Below are positions 1 through 5,865 of a stretch of DNA of 6,468 nucleotides, piece after piece. Location: the NCBI GenBank assembly GCA_947464585.1, contig CANHYS010000129.1:1-6468 (forward strand), written 5' to 3'. Below the pieces are notes generated by a model. That model had not been told where the DNA came from and did not search any database. It was given only the letters and a program-made list of their open reading frames with translations. A program made the position numbers and the translations under genes. Position 1 is the stretch's first letter. Each line of letters opens with the position of its first letter. This DNA is from Planctomycetaceae bacterium. Lineage in GTDB: Bacteria > Planctomycetota > Planctomycetia > Pirellulales > UBA1268.

Positions 1-569
1 AGCACGTCCACAACATCGACGTCGCCAACTGGTTCCTCGACAAGCTCCCCGAAGCGGCCTACGGCGTTGGCGGCAAGCAGAATCGCATTCCCGGCCAGCC
101 GAGCGAGATCTATGACCATCACGCCGTCAACTTCGTCTATCCGGGCGGCGTGCGGATCGCCAGTCAGTGCAAGCAGTTCCCCGGTGGCGACGGCCGCGTG
201 AACGAGGAATTCCAGGGCACGAAGGGCTACGTGAAGATCGGCGAGATCACCGATCACTCGGGCAAGGTGCTCTGGAAGTACGACGGCAAGGCCGCAAATG
301 CCTATCAGGTCGAGCACGACGAACTGCAAGACGCGATCCGCAACGACAAGCCGCTCAACAATGCCTACTACGGCACGACGTCGAGCTTCTCGTCGGTGCT
401 GGGCAGGACGGCCACCTACACGGGCAAGCAGGTGGGCTACAACGACCTGCTGAAGACCAACTTCCGCACGATGCCGGAGAAGCTGTCGTGGGACGCCCAA
501 CCGCCGGTCATGCCAGACAAGGACGGCAACTACCCGCCCCCGATGCCGTCGAGCTACAAGATCGCCTGA
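1..569 (+). CDS. Gfo/Idh/MocA-family oxidoreductase, C-terminal part (5' end outside window)
   Basis: This is the C-terminal 188 codons of a gene entering from the left, read in the frame starting at base 3 and ending at TGA 567-569. The first ATG in frame (150) is internal: the protein reads clearly upstream of it, beginning HVHNIDVANWFLDKLPEA and continuing through YGVGGKQNR and IYDHHAVNFVYPGGVRIAS. HVHNIDVxNW followed by a GGxQ segment and a 'YDHHAVNFVYPGG' strand is what I expect in the C-terminal substrate-binding/dimerisation domain of planctomycete Gfo/Idh/MocA dehydrogenases. These use NAD(P) to oxidise or reduce sugars, inositols or related polyols. The N-terminal Rossmann domain with the cofactor site is not in the window, so cofactor and substrate cannot be judged, nor whether there is a Tat signal. 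The tail is proline-rich (YPPPMPSSYKIA) and is probably the true C-terminus. No partner gene follows closely; the next gene starts 260 bp downstream. Confidence 0.85.
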   Translation, partial: HVHNIDVANWFLDKLPEAAYGVGGKQNRIPGQPSEIYDHHAVNFVYPGGVRIASQCKQFPGGDGRVNEEFQGTKGYVKIGEITDHSGKVLWKYDGKAANAYQVEHDELQDAIRNDKPLNNAYYGTTSSFSSVLGRTATYTGKQVGYNDLLKTNFRTMPEKLSWDAQPPVMPDKDGNYPPPMPSSYKIA

Positions 570-629
570 CGACGCCTCGGGCAGAACGCTTCATCGCGAG
601 ATGGGTTCGCACAACCGTCCCCTGTCTTT

Positions 630-652
630 TCGGGAGCCAGACAAACTCCCGA
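630..652 (+). terminator. Small hairpin after the oxidoreductase, possible weak terminator
   Basis: TCGGGAG (630-636) and CTCCCGA (646-652) form a perfect 7-bp stem around a 9-nt loop, 60 bp after the oxidoreductase stop. No T tract follows on the + strand. A run of four T lies just before it, which reads as A on the other strand. It could be a factor-assisted terminator or an mRNA 3'-end stabiliser, or it may be chance in GC-rich DNA. Confidence 0.25.
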
Positions 653-684
653 TGCTGAGGAGCCGGTCGGAGGCACGCGCAGGA

Positions 685-755
685 GCCGGTGAATTCTGCG
701 ACTCACGAGCGATGCACGATTCGTCCACGAGCATCCTGTAGCAGAATCCGCCGGC
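685..755 (+). repeat. Imperfect inverted repeat in the ald leader
   Basis: GCCGGTGAATTCTGC (685-699) can pair with GCAGAATCCGCCGGC (741-755): 15 positions with one G-U wobble and one A-C mismatch, around a 41-nt loop. The loop contains CACGAGC twice (704-710 and 726-732). It lies 75 bp upstream of the ald start, so it could be a structured leader or a regulator-binding region. No known riboswitch or operator is recognised. In GC-rich DNA this is suggestive only. Confidence 0.35.
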
Positions 756-829
756 GACGAGCATGCCGCAGCCGGCGAACCAATGCGGCATAACTTCACG
801 CCGCCCCCGTCCGACCAGAGACCAACCAC

Positions 830-1963
830 ATGATCGTCGGCATCCCGAAGGAAACGAAGAAGGACGAGTATCGGGTGTCGATGCTCCCAGTCGGCGTGGA
901 AGAGTTGGTGCGTGCCGGCCATCGCGTGCTCGTGCAGCGGTCGGCCGGAGCCGGTTCGGGCCTCACCGACGAGGCCTATGCGACGTGTGGAGCGGAACTC
1001 GTCGATACCGCCGAGGAGGTGTTCTCACGGGCCGACATGATCGTGAAGGTGAAGGAGCCTCAAGCCCCTGAACTGAAGCTGATCCGCCCCGACCAGACGG
1101 TGTTCACCTACTTTCACTTCGCCGCCGATCGCGGGCTCACGGAGGGGTTTCTCGCCACCGGCGCCACCGCCGTGGCCTATGAGACTCTCCGCGACGACCG
1201 CGGCCGGCTGCCGCTCCTCATCCCGATGAGCGAGGTGGCGGGGCGGATGAGCATTCAGGAGGGGGCGAAGTATCTGGAGAAGCCGCAGATGGGCCGCGGC
1301 ATCCTGCTTGGAGGCGTGCCGGGCGTGGCGCCGGCCCATGTGACGGTGCTCGGGGCGGGCAGCGTCGGGGCCAATGCCGCCAAAGTGGCTGCGGGCTTCG
1401 GCGCCAATGTCGGCCTGCTCGACACCAGCCTCGAACGGCTCCGGTATCTCGACGACGTGACGCCGCCAAACATCGACTGCCTCTACTCAGACCGCCACAC
1501 GATCCGCGAGCAGATCGCCCGCGCCGACCTCGTGATCGGCAGCGTGCTGATTCCGGGCGCGAGGGCGCCCCATCTGGTTGAGCGCGACGACCTCAAGCTC
1601 ATGAAGCCCGGGGCCGTGATCATCGACGTGGCGATCGATCAGGGGGGCTGCGTGGCCACCAGTCGACCGACCACGCATGCAAACCCGACCTTCGTGGTGG
1701 ACGACATCGTGCACTACTGCGTGACCAACATGCCCGGCGCCGTGGGCCGGACGAGTACCTATGCCCTCTGCAACGCCACGCTCCCCTATGTCTTACAATT
1801 GGCGTCGCAGGGCGTGGAGAAGGCGGCCGCGGCCAGCCCCGCCATCCTCTCGGCGGTGAACGTCTATCGAGGCCATCTGGTCTATCGGGCCGTGGCCGAT
1901 GCCTTTGGCCTGCCCTGCGAGCCAATGCGCTTCGCGAAGGAAGGAAAAGTCTCCCCATCATGA
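830..1963 (+). CDS. ald: Alanine dehydrogenase
   Basis: This 377-residue protein matches the usual length of NAD-dependent L-alanine dehydrogenase (EC 1.4.1.1), a cytoplasmic enzyme interconverting alanine with pyruvate plus ammonia. It begins MIVGIPKETKKDEYRVSMLP, the standard N-terminus, so the ATG at 830 is well supported although no clear ribosome-binding site precedes it. Residues known to matter in the family fall at the expected positions: R15, K75 (IVKVKEP) and H96 (YFHFAAD) for substrate and catalysis, GAGSVG at 175-180 as the NAD-binding glycine loop, D198 at the end of the following strand, and D270 in IDVAIDQGG. The C-terminal domain keeps the NMPGAVGRTSTYALCNATLPY segment. The gene looks intact. 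Its last four bases overlap the mtnA start (ATGA), which suggests cotranscription and translational coupling. It could serve alanine catabolism, ammonia assimilation or redox balance; the sequence does not say which. Confidence 0.96.
   Translation: MIVGIPKETKKDEYRVSMLPVGVEELVRAGHRVLVQRSAGAGSGLTDEAYATCGAELVDTAEEVFSRADMIVKVKEPQAPELKLIRPDQTVFTYFHFAADRGLTEGFLATGATAVAYETLRDDRGRLPLLIPMSEVAGRMSIQEGAKYLEKPQMGRGILLGGVPGVAPAHVTVLGAGSVGANAAKVAAGFGANVGLLDTSLERLRYLDDVTPPNIDCLYSDRHTIREQIARADLVIGSVLIPGARAPHLVERDDLKLMKPGAVIIDVAIDQGGCVATSRPTTHANPTFVVDDIVHYCVTNMPGAVGRTSTYALCNATLPYVLQLASQGVEKAAAASPAILSAVNVYRGHLVYRAVADAFGLPCEPMRFAKEGKVSPS
1937..1945 (+). promoter_or_regulatory. Purine-rich ribosome-binding site for mtnA, inside ald
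   Basis: AAGGAAGGA lies within the last codons of ald, with 14 nt between it and the mtnA ATG at 1960. The spacing is slightly long, but this is the best Shine-Dalgarno-like sequence in the ald-mtnA-der run. It supports the ATG overlapping the ald stop as the mtnA start. Confidence 0.5.
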
Positions 1964-3051
1964 TCCCCGCCTCCCTTCGTTGGCATGGCAACGCCGCCGG
2001 CCACCCCGACGCCGGCCACCTCGAACTCATCGACCAGACACTCCTGCCCACGAGGCACGAGTGGATCCCCTGCCGCGACGTCGACACGCTCGTGGAAGCG
2101 ATCAAAATGCTGCGGGTCCGCGGGGCCCCGGCGATCGGCATCGCTGGTGCCTACGGTCTGGTCGTGGCGGCTGGCGAGGCCGTCGGTGATGGGCTGTCGC
2201 CGGAGGCGGCGCGGGCTCATGTGTTGGCGCGTGCCGAACTGCTCGCCTGCGCCCGGCCGACCGCCGTCAACCTGCGCTGGGCGGTGGAACGGGTCGTCAG
2301 CGTGCTCGCCGGCCTGCCGGAGAATACGTCCGCGCCGGCACTCGCGGCGGCGGCTCTGGCCGAGGCCAGAAACATTCACGAGGAGGATCGGCGGTTGTGC
2401 GCGGCCATCGGCATGCACGGCGCGGCCATCCTGCCCGAGGGCGGCGTACTCACGCACTGCAACACCGGGGCGCTTGCCACGGGAGGCGACGGCACGGCCC
2501 TTGCGGTGATCACGACAGCCTGGGAACAGGGGCGGCGGTTCGATGTGTTTGCCGACGAGACGCGGCCGCTGTTTCAAGGCGCCCGGCTCACGGCCTGGGA
2601 ACTGGTGGAACGCGGCATCCCCGTGACCGTGCTCGTCGATTCGGCGGCGGCCCAACTGTTGCGAACCGGCCGGGTGGGGGCGTGCATCGTCGGCGCCGAC
2701 CGGATCACGGCCAACGGCGACACCGCCAACAAGATTGGCACCTACGGGCTGGCCGTGCTTGCCGAGGCCCATGGCGTGCCGTTCTTCGTGGCCGCCCCGT
2801 CGAGCACGTTCGACCTGTCCCTCGAAACAGGTGTCGACATTCCGATCGAAGAGCGGGCCGCCGCCGAGGTGCTGCGGCCGCTGGGCGTGCCGGCAGCGCC
2901 CGAGCACGCCCGGGCCTACAATCCTGCCTTCGATGTCACACCGGCGCGGCTGATCACCGGAATCATCACCGAGCACGGCGTCATCCGGCCCGTTACCCGC
3001 GACAACGTCCTCAAAATGGTGCCAGCCACCAAATCTCGGTCGGCAAGGTAA
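1960..3051 (+). CDS. mtnA: S-methyl-5-thioribose-1-phosphate isomerase
   Basis: This 363-residue protein is of normal length for MtnA (EC 5.3.1.23), the cytoplasmic aldose-ketose isomerase that turns 5-methylthioribose-1-phosphate into 5-methylthioribulose-1-phosphate in methionine salvage. Family signatures are clear: LELIDQTLLP (21-30), the phosphate-site segment RVRGAPAIGIAGAYG (52-66), the catalytic cysteine in LTHCNTGALATGG (C167), the catalytic aspartate in VGADRITANGDTANKIGTYGLA (D247), and APSSTFD (279-285). The closely related eIF2B alpha/beta/delta-type subunits lack this full set, so the isomerase call is firm. The ATG at 1960 overlaps the ald TGA and gives the expected short N-terminal lead. 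No other methionine-salvage gene is visible nearby. The pairing with alanine dehydrogenase is therefore not pathway-obvious, although later steps of methionine salvage end in a transamination. No truncation or frameshift is seen. Confidence 0.95.
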   Translation: MIPASLRWHGNAAGHPDAGHLELIDQTLLPTRHEWIPCRDVDTLVEAIKMLRVRGAPAIGIAGAYGLVVAAGEAVGDGLSPEAARAHVLARAELLACARPTAVNLRWAVERVVSVLAGLPENTSAPALAAAALAEARNIHEEDRRLCAAIGMHGAAILPEGGVLTHCNTGALATGGDGTALAVITTAWEQGRRFDVFADETRPLFQGARLTAWELVERGIPVTVLVDSAAAQLLRTGRVGACIVGADRITANGDTANKIGTYGLAVLAEAHGVPFFVAAPSSTFDLSLETGVDIPIEERAAAEVLRPLGVPAAPEHARAYNPAFDVTPARLITGIITEHGVIRPVTRDNVLKMVPATKSRSAR

Positions 3052-3067
3052 GCTGGGATGGTCTGGC

Positions 3068-4486
3068 GTGCTGATCACGCCCGCCGATCGGGCGAGACCG
3101 GTCAACGCCCCACACGCCCGAGATGCACCCTTGGTTCTCAAGTTCATCCCCAAGATCGCGATCGTTGGCCGACCCAATGTCGGCAAATCGACTCTCTTCA
3201 ACTGGCTCGTCGAGAAGCGGATCGCCATCGAGGATCCGACGGCAGGCGTGACACGTGACCGGCTCGTGCAACGGCTCTCGCTGGAGGGCCGTACGGTCGA
3301 TCTGGTCGACACCGGCGGCATGGGCTTCGACGACCCCGACGGCCTCACCGCCCGGATCGACGCGCAGATCGAGGCGGGTCTCGTCGAGGCGGCGGTCGTG
3401 CTGTTCGTCGTCGATGTTCGCGAGGGCCTCGTGCCGGCCGACCACGAGGTGGCCGTCCGCATTCGCAAGATCGGCGTGCCGGTCCTGCTCGTTGCCAACA
3501 AGGCCGACGACGCCAAGCTCGACAACCATGCCCATGAGTTCGCATCGCTCGGCTTCGGCGAGCCGCTGATCGTAAGCGCGCGGCAGCACCGCAACCGCGA
3601 ACCGCTCGTTGAGGCGATCCTCGCCCGGCTGCCGGAGGGCGACGACGAGGGCGAGGAGCCCTCGGCCGAACTCCCGGAAATGAAGCTCGCGATCGTGGGC
3701 CGGCGGAACGTGGGGAAGAGCACGTTCGTCAACAGTCTGGCTCACGAAGAGCGGGTGATCACCAGCCCCGTCGCGGGCACGACCCGCGACTCGGTCGACG
3801 TGCGGTTCGACGTGGACGGCCACACGTTCCTCGCCATCGACACGCCGGGCCTGCGGCGGACGAAGAGCCGCAAGACCGACATCGACTTCTACTCCACCCA
3901 TCGCGCGCAGCGAAGCGTCCGCCGGGCAGACGTCGTGCTGCTCTTCTTCGACGCCTCGGAGCCGGTGGGCCGCGTCGACAAGCAACTGGCCGACACGATC
4001 ATGGAAGAGGCGAAGCCGGTCGTGTTCGTCGTCAACAAGTGGGATCTCTACGCGGGAGAAGTCGAACGCGGCGAGTGGGCCGACTACCTGCGCGACACGT
4101 TCCGCACGATGCCCTGGGCACCGGTGGCGTTCGTGACGGCGACCAGCGGCCGCAACGTGAAGGCGGTGGTCGACACGGCACAGCGGCTCTACCGGCAAAG
4201 CCACGAACGGGTGCCGACGGCGAAGCTCAACACGATCCTGCGGGAGGCAATCGAGGCCAACCACCCACCCGCCGATCCCAGGGGGCGGCCTGTGCGGATC
4301 TACTACGCCACGCAGGTGGAAACCGCGCCGCCGACGATCGTGCTCTCGACGAGCGCGCCCAAGAGCGTGTCGGAGGGATACAAACGGTATCTCGTCGGCG
4401 CCCTCCGCAAGACGACGCCCTTCCGCGAGGTGCCCATCCGGCTCTACGTCCGCGGCCGCACGAAGGAAGAGAAAGACACGGAGTAG
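3068..4486 (+). CDS. der: Ribosome-assembly GTPase Der (EngA), two tandem GTPase domains
   Basis: Der is an essential GTPase for maturation of the 50S ribosomal subunit, recognised by two G domains in tandem and a C-terminal KH-like domain. With the GTG at 3068 the protein has 472 residues. Domain 1 has the P-loop GRPNVGKS (34-41), PTAGVTRDR (57-65), DTGG (81-84) and NKAD (144-147). An acidic linker follows (EGDDEGEEPSAELPE, about 190-204). Domain 2 has GRRNVGKS (211-218), AGTTRDSVDVRF (236-247), DTPG (258-261) and NKWD (323-326). The KH-like domain runs from about 365 to the end, with KSVSEGYKRYL and PFREVPIRLYVRGR. The start is uncertain. A TTG at 3131 would give 451 residues with only 12 residues before the P-loop glycine, closer to other Der proteins; neither start has a good ribosome-binding site. 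The G5-like segment of domain 1 reads VSARQHRNREPL instead of the common SAxHGxG pattern. It follows mtnA by 16 nt (79 nt with the TTG start) and is probably cotranscribed with it. Confidence 0.95.
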   Translation: MLITPADRARPVNAPHARDAPLVLKFIPKIAIVGRPNVGKSTLFNWLVEKRIAIEDPTAGVTRDRLVQRLSLEGRTVDLVDTGGMGFDDPDGLTARIDAQIEAGLVEAAVVLFVVDVREGLVPADHEVAVRIRKIGVPVLLVANKADDAKLDNHAHEFASLGFGEPLIVSARQHRNREPLVEAILARLPEGDDEGEEPSAELPEMKLAIVGRRNVGKSTFVNSLAHEERVITSPVAGTTRDSVDVRFDVDGHTFLAIDTPGLRRTKSRKTDIDFYSTHRAQRSVRRADVVLLFFDASEPVGRVDKQLADTIMEEAKPVVFVVNKWDLYAGEVERGEWADYLRDTFRTMPWAPVAFVTATSGRNVKAVVDTAQRLYRQSHERVPTAKLNTILREAIEANHPPADPRGRPVRIYYATQVETAPPTIVLSTSAPKSVSEGYKRYLVGALRKTTPFREVPIRLYVRGRTKEEKDTE

Positions 4487-4513
4487 GACGGTCGATACAT
4501 CAGTGGCAATTCC

Positions 4514-4544
4514 ATAAAAGCCCGGAGCGTGAGCGATGGGATAC
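4514..4544. repeat. 31-bp direct repeat, copy 1
   Basis: This copy matches 4598-4628 at 28 of 31 positions. The core reads CCCGGAGCGTGAGCGATGGG and is flanked by ATAAAAG and ATAC. It lies 27 bp after the der stop. It resembles short GC-rich intergenic repeats I associate with planctomycete genomes, but that is recollection, not a search. Confidence 0.7.
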
Positions 4545-4563
4545 GCCCCGCTGATGACGCCGT

Positions 4564-4588
4564 CCCCCGGCTCGCGCCGGGGGCTTTT
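4564..4588 (+). terminator. Intrinsic terminator of the ald-mtnA-der run
   Basis: CCCCCGGC (4564-4571) and GCCGGGGG (4576-4583) form a perfect 8-bp GC stem with loop TCGC, followed by C and TTTT (4585-4588). It sits 77 bp after the der stop in a convergent intergenic region. This is the strongest intrinsic terminator in the window. Confidence 0.8.
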
Positions 4589-4597
4589 ATGGGATCA

Positions 4598-4628
4598 ATA
4601 AAAACCCGGAGCGGAAGCGATGGGATAC
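4598..4628. repeat. 31-bp direct repeat, copy 2
   Basis: This is the second copy of the element at 4514-4544, with core CCCGGAGCGGAAGCGATGGG. It differs by G to A before CCC and TG to GA in the middle. It ends 15 bp from the stop codon of the minus-strand MnmE-like gene. Confidence 0.7.
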
Positions 4629-4632
4629 CGGG
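4598..4632 (-). terminator. Probable terminator of the MnmE-like gene, formed from repeat copy 2
   Basis: Read on the minus strand, CCCGG and CCGGG (plus-strand 4628-4632 and 4605-4609) form a 5-bp GC stem around an 18-nt loop. TTTTTAT follows at once (plus-strand 4604 back to 4598). It begins 11 nt after the stop codon of the minus-strand gene. The stem is short and the loop large, so this is weaker than the der terminator, but the T tract and position fit. Confidence 0.45.
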
Positions 4633-4643
4633 ACCGCGACGCC

Positions 4644-5789
4644 TCATAGCCCACTGGCGTTCCCGGCGCACATTCCGTCCATCACCTGCCGCAGCCCCTC
4701 CACCATCGCCACCTGTCGCGCCGTGAACGGCACGGCACCGGCGAGCAGTGCTGAATCATCAGCCTCCTCCGGCACGAGTCTCCGCACGATCTCCGCAGCG
4801 AGCACCGCGACACCAGCGCCGCTGACCGCGCTCGTCCACACCACACCTGCCGTCGGGGCCGTGGCGGCGTTCCCGATCAGATCGGCCTTCGATACCACCG
4901 TCAGTTCGCGGTTCGACATCGTGGCCTGCACGTTCGTGCCGATCTGCCGCCCATCGACCACGCGGAGCACGAGATCGGCTCCCTCACCCGCGGCGACCGC
5001 CCGGACGATGCCTGCCCGCTCGACGCCGGTCACCGCGTCATCCCCGCCGTCCTCCCGCAGCCCGGCCGTGTCGACCAGATCCACCTCCCAACCATCGAGC
5101 ACGACACGCGTTTCCAGCAGGTCGCGAGTGGTGCCCGGCTCAGGTGACACAATGGCTCTGGCGTGGCCGGCCAACGCATTGACGAGGCTGCTCTTTCCGG
5201 CGTTGACACTTCCCGCCACGACGACCCGCCACGGCCGCGCGAGCCGCAGGCCGACACGCGCCGCACGGCCGAGCCTGTCGAGGGCAACCCGCGATTCCTC
5301 CACGCGACCTTCGGCAACGAGTCTCCCCACGCGCGCGAACTCCGCCTCGAGCACACCGGCCAGTTGCCGCGACAGGATCCTCGCCGCCTTCGGCCCGCCG
5401 GCGATGGCGAGCGCCTCGCGGGCTTCAGCCTCGATCTCCAGGGTGCCGCCCGCCCGCAGCCATTCCGGCCACGCCTGCCGCACGGCCCCGATCCGCTCGA
5501 GGCTCGTGATGACCGCCTCGGATGCGGCGAGCCCACCGTGGCAATGGATCTCGAGGGCGTCTGCCCCGCGCCGAACGACGATCAGCTCCTCGCCCGCCCC
5601 GTCCGCGGCACTGGTCCAGCAGCCCAGCACGACCGCTCCCTCTGGCCGGTCGGCGAGCGACTGCGGCCCCCGCGGTGAGAACAGCCGTGCGACGCATGCC
5701 TGGGCACCCGGCCCCGCAACTCCCACCACTGCCAAGGCACCGCGGCCCACGGGCGTGAGCAATGCCACCCTCACGGCATCATGGCCCAC
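4644..5789 (-). CDS. Divergent, shortened MnmE-like GTPase (tRNA-modification GTPase family)
   Basis: MnmE works with MnmG to install 5-carboxymethylaminomethyl groups on wobble uridine 34 of some tRNAs. From the GTG at 5789 this protein has 381 residues against about 450-460 in typical MnmE. The N-terminus (DAVRVALLTPVGRGALAVVGVAG) parallels MnmE's DTI-A-ATPPGRGGI-IVR-SG, and EIHCHGG is intact at 80-86. The G domain shows P-loop GSVNAGKS (193-200), PGTTRD (218-223), DTAG (240-243), SKAD (300-303, where NKxD is usual) and TSAVSG (319-324). The usual 'GEFT-RAF-NGK-DL-QAEA' block after EIHCHGG is not recognisable; WPEWLRAGGTLEIEAEAREALAIAGG stands there. The C-terminal CxGK motif is reduced to CAGN followed by ASGL. 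The start is uncertain: GTG at 5774 or 5768 or ATG at 5867 are also in frame, and the open frame reaches 5960 across the peroxiredoxin gene. The GTG at 5789 best matches where MnmE proteins begin. It could be the organism's working MnmE or a repurposed paralogue, so I give no gene symbol. Confidence 0.85.
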   Translation of the reverse strand: MGHDAVRVALLTPVGRGALAVVGVAGPGAQACVARLFSPRGPQSLADRPEGAVVLGCWTSAADGAGEELIVVRRGADALEIHCHGGLAASEAVITSLERIGAVRQAWPEWLRAGGTLEIEAEAREALAIAGGPKAARILSRQLAGVLEAEFARVGRLVAEGRVEESRVALDRLGRAARVGLRLARPWRVVVAGSVNAGKSSLVNALAGHARAIVSPEPGTTRDLLETRVVLDGWEVDLVDTAGLREDGGDDAVTGVERAGIVRAVAAGEGADLVLRVVDGRQIGTNVQATMSNRELTVVSKADLIGNAATAPTAGVVWTSAVSGAGVAVLAAEIVRRLVPEEADDSALLAGAVPFTARQVAMVEGLRQVMDGMCAGNASGL

Positions 5790-5865
5790 TGGCCGGCCGT
5801 CGCGATGATGGCTAGAACCTTCCGAGACACGTTCGTTCCCACACGCGTTCACGGAGTTCGTAGCC
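5790..5865. promoter_or_regulatory. Divergent intergenic region between the MnmE-like gene and the peroxiredoxin
   Basis: These 76 bp separate two divergently read starts, so promoters for both genes should lie here or slightly inside either gene. I see no clear -35/-10 pair. CCATGG at 5864-5869 is palindromic and gives an ATG on each strand: the peroxiredoxin start at 5866, and an alternative in-frame MnmE-like start at 5867. Confidence 0.4.
5853..5856 (+). promoter_or_regulatory. Ribosome-binding site of the peroxiredoxin gene
   Basis: GGAG lies nine bases before the ATG at 5866. This is normal spacing and supports that start. Confidence 0.6.

Larger units (their letters stand above)
570..829. 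other. Intergenic region upstream of ald
   Basis: This 260-bp gap has no convincing gene on either strand; the reading frames crossing it lack recognisable protein sequence. It holds the hairpin at 630-652, a 10-bp direct repeat AGGAGCCGGT (658-667 and 681-690), and an imperfect inverted repeat (685-699 with 741-755). The promoter for ald-mtnA-der probably lies here, but I cannot point to a clear -35/-10 pair. The bases just before the ald ATG (accagagaccaaccac) contain no good Shine-Dalgarno sequence. Confidence 0.5.
4509..4595. repeat. Long inverted repeat enclosing the der terminator
   Basis: ATTCCATAAAAGCCC (4509-4523) is the inverse complement of GGGCTTTTATGGGAT (4581-4595) over 15 positions, with one G-U wobble and 12 consecutive perfect pairs. 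The inner 57 bp contain most of repeat copy 1 and most of the der terminator hairpin. The right arm shares GGG and the T tract with that hairpin, so the two structures exclude each other in RNA. The A tract on one side and T tract on the other resemble a bidirectional terminator. Confidence 0.6.

Noticed and set aside
150..569. Treating the ATG at 150 as the start of a complete small gene
   Set aside because: Conserved family sequence continues in frame upstream to base 3, so the gene is a partial one entering from outside the window.
554..922. 122-codon minus-strand frame covering the gap before ald
   Set aside because: It runs into the ald coding region, shows no conserved motif, and has no ribosome-binding site that I can see.
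3058..3258. ATG at 3058 with a plausible AAGG site as the der start
   Set aside because: It is in a different frame from der, and its translation is a frame-shifted shadow of the first GTPase domain. No evidence of a sequencing error or programmed shift was found.
1882..3732. 616-codon open frame on the minus strand opposite mtnA and der
   Set aside because: It is antisense to two well-recognised genes, its translation is rich in Ser/Arg/Pro with no family motif, and long antisense frames are expected in GC-rich coding DNA.
3011..4264. 417-codon open frame on the minus strand opposite der
   Set aside because: It is the codon-aligned antisense of der, rich in His/Arg/Asp/Val with no recognisable domain.
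4514..4628. Two spaced repeats as a minimal CRISPR array
   Set aside because: There are only two copies, they are imperfect, the 53-bp interval contains a terminator hairpin, and no cas genes are present.
4723..5808. 361-codon plus-strand open frame opposite the MnmE-like gene
   Set aside because: It is Ala/Ser/Thr/Pro/Arg-rich low-complexity sequence, while the opposite strand encodes clear GTPase motifs.
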